Source of the DNA: Rachicladosporium sp. CCFEE 5018
Taxonomy: Eukaryota; Ascomycota; Dothideomycetes; Cladosporiales; Cladosporiaceae
DNA length: 64,000 nt
Assembly (NCBI GenBank): GCA_002077045.2
Contig: KZ111142.1
Coordinates: 1,102,418-1,166,417, forward strand
Direction of reading: 5' to 3'
Part shown: one piece after another, positions 62,258 to 64,000 of the stretch
How the letters are laid out: every line of letters starts with the position of its first letter
Position numbering within the stretch: position 1 is the first letter of the stretch
Program-made: the position numbers and the translations under genes
The notes under the pieces: generated by a model
Seen by the model: the letters and a program-made list of their open reading frames with translations, nothing else
Told to the model about the DNA's origin: nothing
Databases searched by the model: none

Positions 62258-64000
62258 ATGTGCGTTACGGCGACTCGACTGAGCGCCAATCTCGCAGGAT
62301 GCCCATTTGGACCCGGCTTTCGAATCGCGTCGAGATGTCGGACGCCTTATTGGCGAAACTGTGCGACACAGCCCGATGATAGAGCGGTTACCGTACTGCC
62401 AGCTCTACGACGATGTCACAGCCATTCATTGCGCAGGGCGTCTGACGATGTCAGAATTACAGTCCTCAATCATTTCAAGCAGACTCGTGAGTAACGCGGC
62501 CATGAATATCAGAGGACAGGATCTGATTGGGTGCAGTCCATTTCCCGCCTGCCACATGCACGTTTGAGGAACTACGCGATGGCAATCGTATCGGCGAACA
62601 GATCACATTGCACGGCTATCTGGGCACACGACGTGACGCATCTAAGACGCTCACGTTCGCAGAGCTCCGCGATATGAAGCTCGCATCGACGATACAGCTC
62701 GTGTCGTCCCTGGCGTCGACATCCGATCCTGGCGTACCAGCATACGACGCGCTTCGCAGACTGACCACGCACTCGCCTGTTGCAGTCACAGGTACGCTGC
62801 AGCCACGCAAGGCTCCGAAGAAACCCTCAGAACATGCCTCTGGATTGATCACATCCGCCGAGATGCGTGTGGAATCTATTGTTCCGCTCAATGCATTTCC
62901 GGAAGACATCATCATGGCGCCAGAGACGGTGTTTCAAGCCGATCAGCGACATCTGCAGATACGCAATGAGCCTTCTCTACGTGAAGCATTAAGGTTCCGA
63001 AGTAAAGCGGCTCACATTATTCGAGATGAGCTATGTGACAAACATGACTTCATCGAGATTGAGACGCCCCTTCTCTTCAAATCTACTCCCGAAGGTGCGC
63101 GAGAGTTCCTGGTGCCCACTCGAGTGCCTGGCATGGCGTATGCTCTACCTCAGAGCCCACAACAGTACAAGCAGATCATGATGGCGAGCGGCATTCCGCG
63201 ATATACGCAGATTGCGAAGTGCTTCCGCGATGAGGATCTGCGAGCAGACAGACAGCCGGAGTTCACCCAAGTCGATCTCGAGATGGCGTTCGCAAGTGGC
63301 GAAGACGTCATGCAGATTGTCGAGTCTGTCGTTAAGAGACTGTGGGTTGAGATGCTGCATCAGAAGGATATGCCTAAGGCATTTCCCCGCATGTCATACA
63401 ATGAAGCAATGTCGAAGTACGGCTCAGACAAGCCTGATCTTCGTCTTGGGTCTGAGATCCACAGAGTGGAGTACATGCTGCCAGTCGACCTTATCGGCAA
63501 GATCGGTCCACTCGCGAGTCCTGCAGTGGATGTCATGAAGATTCCCATCAGCGAAGATCCCTCAGCTACCATGGTGTTCGTCAACACCTTCATGGACTCG
63601 CCTGAAGCTCAACCATTCATCAACAACCCACATGGTCAACCCGGCATCTTCGTCATCGACTCGCGCAAGCCACTACAAGGCATGCAAGTCTTTGGCTTCG
63701 AAGCGGCCGAACAGGTCGAAGAGCTCCTCTCACTCGAAGACGGTGACCTGGTTGTTCTACAAGCGCGACCTAACGCTCCATTCGCCGGCGGATCTACACC
63801 GATCGGTAACCTCCGCCTCGCCTTACACAAAGCTGCGGTAGCACAAGGCCTCCTCTCAGCACCAACGGGCTTCGCCTTCACATGGATCATCGAGTTTCCC
63901 CTCTTCTCGCCCACTACCGATGCTGAGCCAGGTCAAGGCGGCTCTGCAGGTCTAGCCTCCACGCATCACCCTTTCACCTCCCCCAAGACATCCGCAGACG
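62258..64000 (+). CDS. MSD1: mitochondrial aspartyl-tRNA synthetase, 5' part (runs off the window)
   Basis: Proposed exon 1 62258-62486, intron 62487-62536 (GTGAGT...GCAG, phase 1), exon 2 62537 to the window end. Charges tRNA-Asp in mitochondria. Exon 1 is Arg/Ser-rich like a presequence; its start is the least certain part. Exon 2: TFEELRDGNRIGEQITLHGY and LGTRRD (anticodon-binding OB fold), class II motif 1 around FRSKAAHIIRDELCDKHDFI with EIETPLL, PQSPQQYKQIMMASG, and motif 2 FRDEDLRADRQPEFTQVDLE with the ATP-binding Arg. Also the bacterial-type insertion domain (PHGQPGIFVIDSR ... NAPFAGGSTPIGNLRLAL) and ASTHHPFTSP just before the edge. Motif 3 lies beyond the window. The bacterial-type insertion separates it from the cytosolic enzyme. 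Confidence 0.9.

Noticed and set aside
1..64000. CRISPR arrays, insertion sequences or a full-length transposon
   Set aside because: No regularly spaced direct repeats, transposase, reverse transcriptase or terminal repeats found; the only long repeat is the contig-end duplication.

Overview
The window is nuclear DNA of a filamentous ascomycete. Introns are short (about 48-60 nt) with GT/AG or GC/AG borders and CTAAY/CTGAC-like branch sites. Genes are dense and lie on both strands, and several families are typical of Pezizomycotina: a Stc1-domain protein, a fungal homoisocitrate dehydrogenase, Dsc E3 subunit 3, a DNA polymerase iota with UBZ finger, and LPPELR-motif proteins. The best guess is Dothideomycetes (Capnodiales-like); this is inferred from gene style only. 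A run of exactly 100 N at 12104-12203 shows a scaffolded draft assembly.

Layout. 1-10739: tail of an unknown gene, anthranilate synthase I, an RBR-type E3 ligase, a coiled-coil protein, a Stc1-domain protein, cytochrome c and a short-chain dehydrogenase. 11476-14966: cysteine-rich single-pass surface proteins split by the assembly gap. 15720-23771: a 960-residue Ser/Pro-rich protein with a Cys-containing C-terminal domain, a decayed second RBR gene, an unknown protein and DNA polymerase iota. 24606-34725: a housekeeping block with mitochondrial dehydrogenase kinase, epoxide hydrolase, RCC1-like protein, Dsc3, Dabb-barrel protein, ISA1-type Fe-S protein and RVB1. 34973-41764: six tandem minus-strand copies of an F-box/2EXR-like (LPPELR) family, two open and four broken. 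42169-51530: homoisocitrate dehydrogenase, a broken major-royal-jelly/yellow-like gene, a small hydrophobic protein, a two-helix putative mitochondrial protein and glutaminyl cyclase. 52130-64000: a long disordered protein, two unknown proteins each with an internal stop, an AP180/ANTH clathrin adaptor, and the 5' part of mitochondrial aspartyl-tRNA synthetase, which runs off the window.

There is no operon logic. The gene products serve unrelated cell functions: Trp and Lys synthesis, respiration, Fe-S assembly, ubiquitin-linked regulation, endocytosis and heterochromatin. Two things stand out. One is the birth-and-death LPPELR cluster, three members of which share an upstream block. The other is a recurrent pattern of otherwise good genes interrupted by one in-frame TAG or TGA, a one-base indel or a lost splice site. 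It includes cytochrome c, so uncorrected consensus errors are a serious rival to real pseudogenization or stop-codon readthrough.
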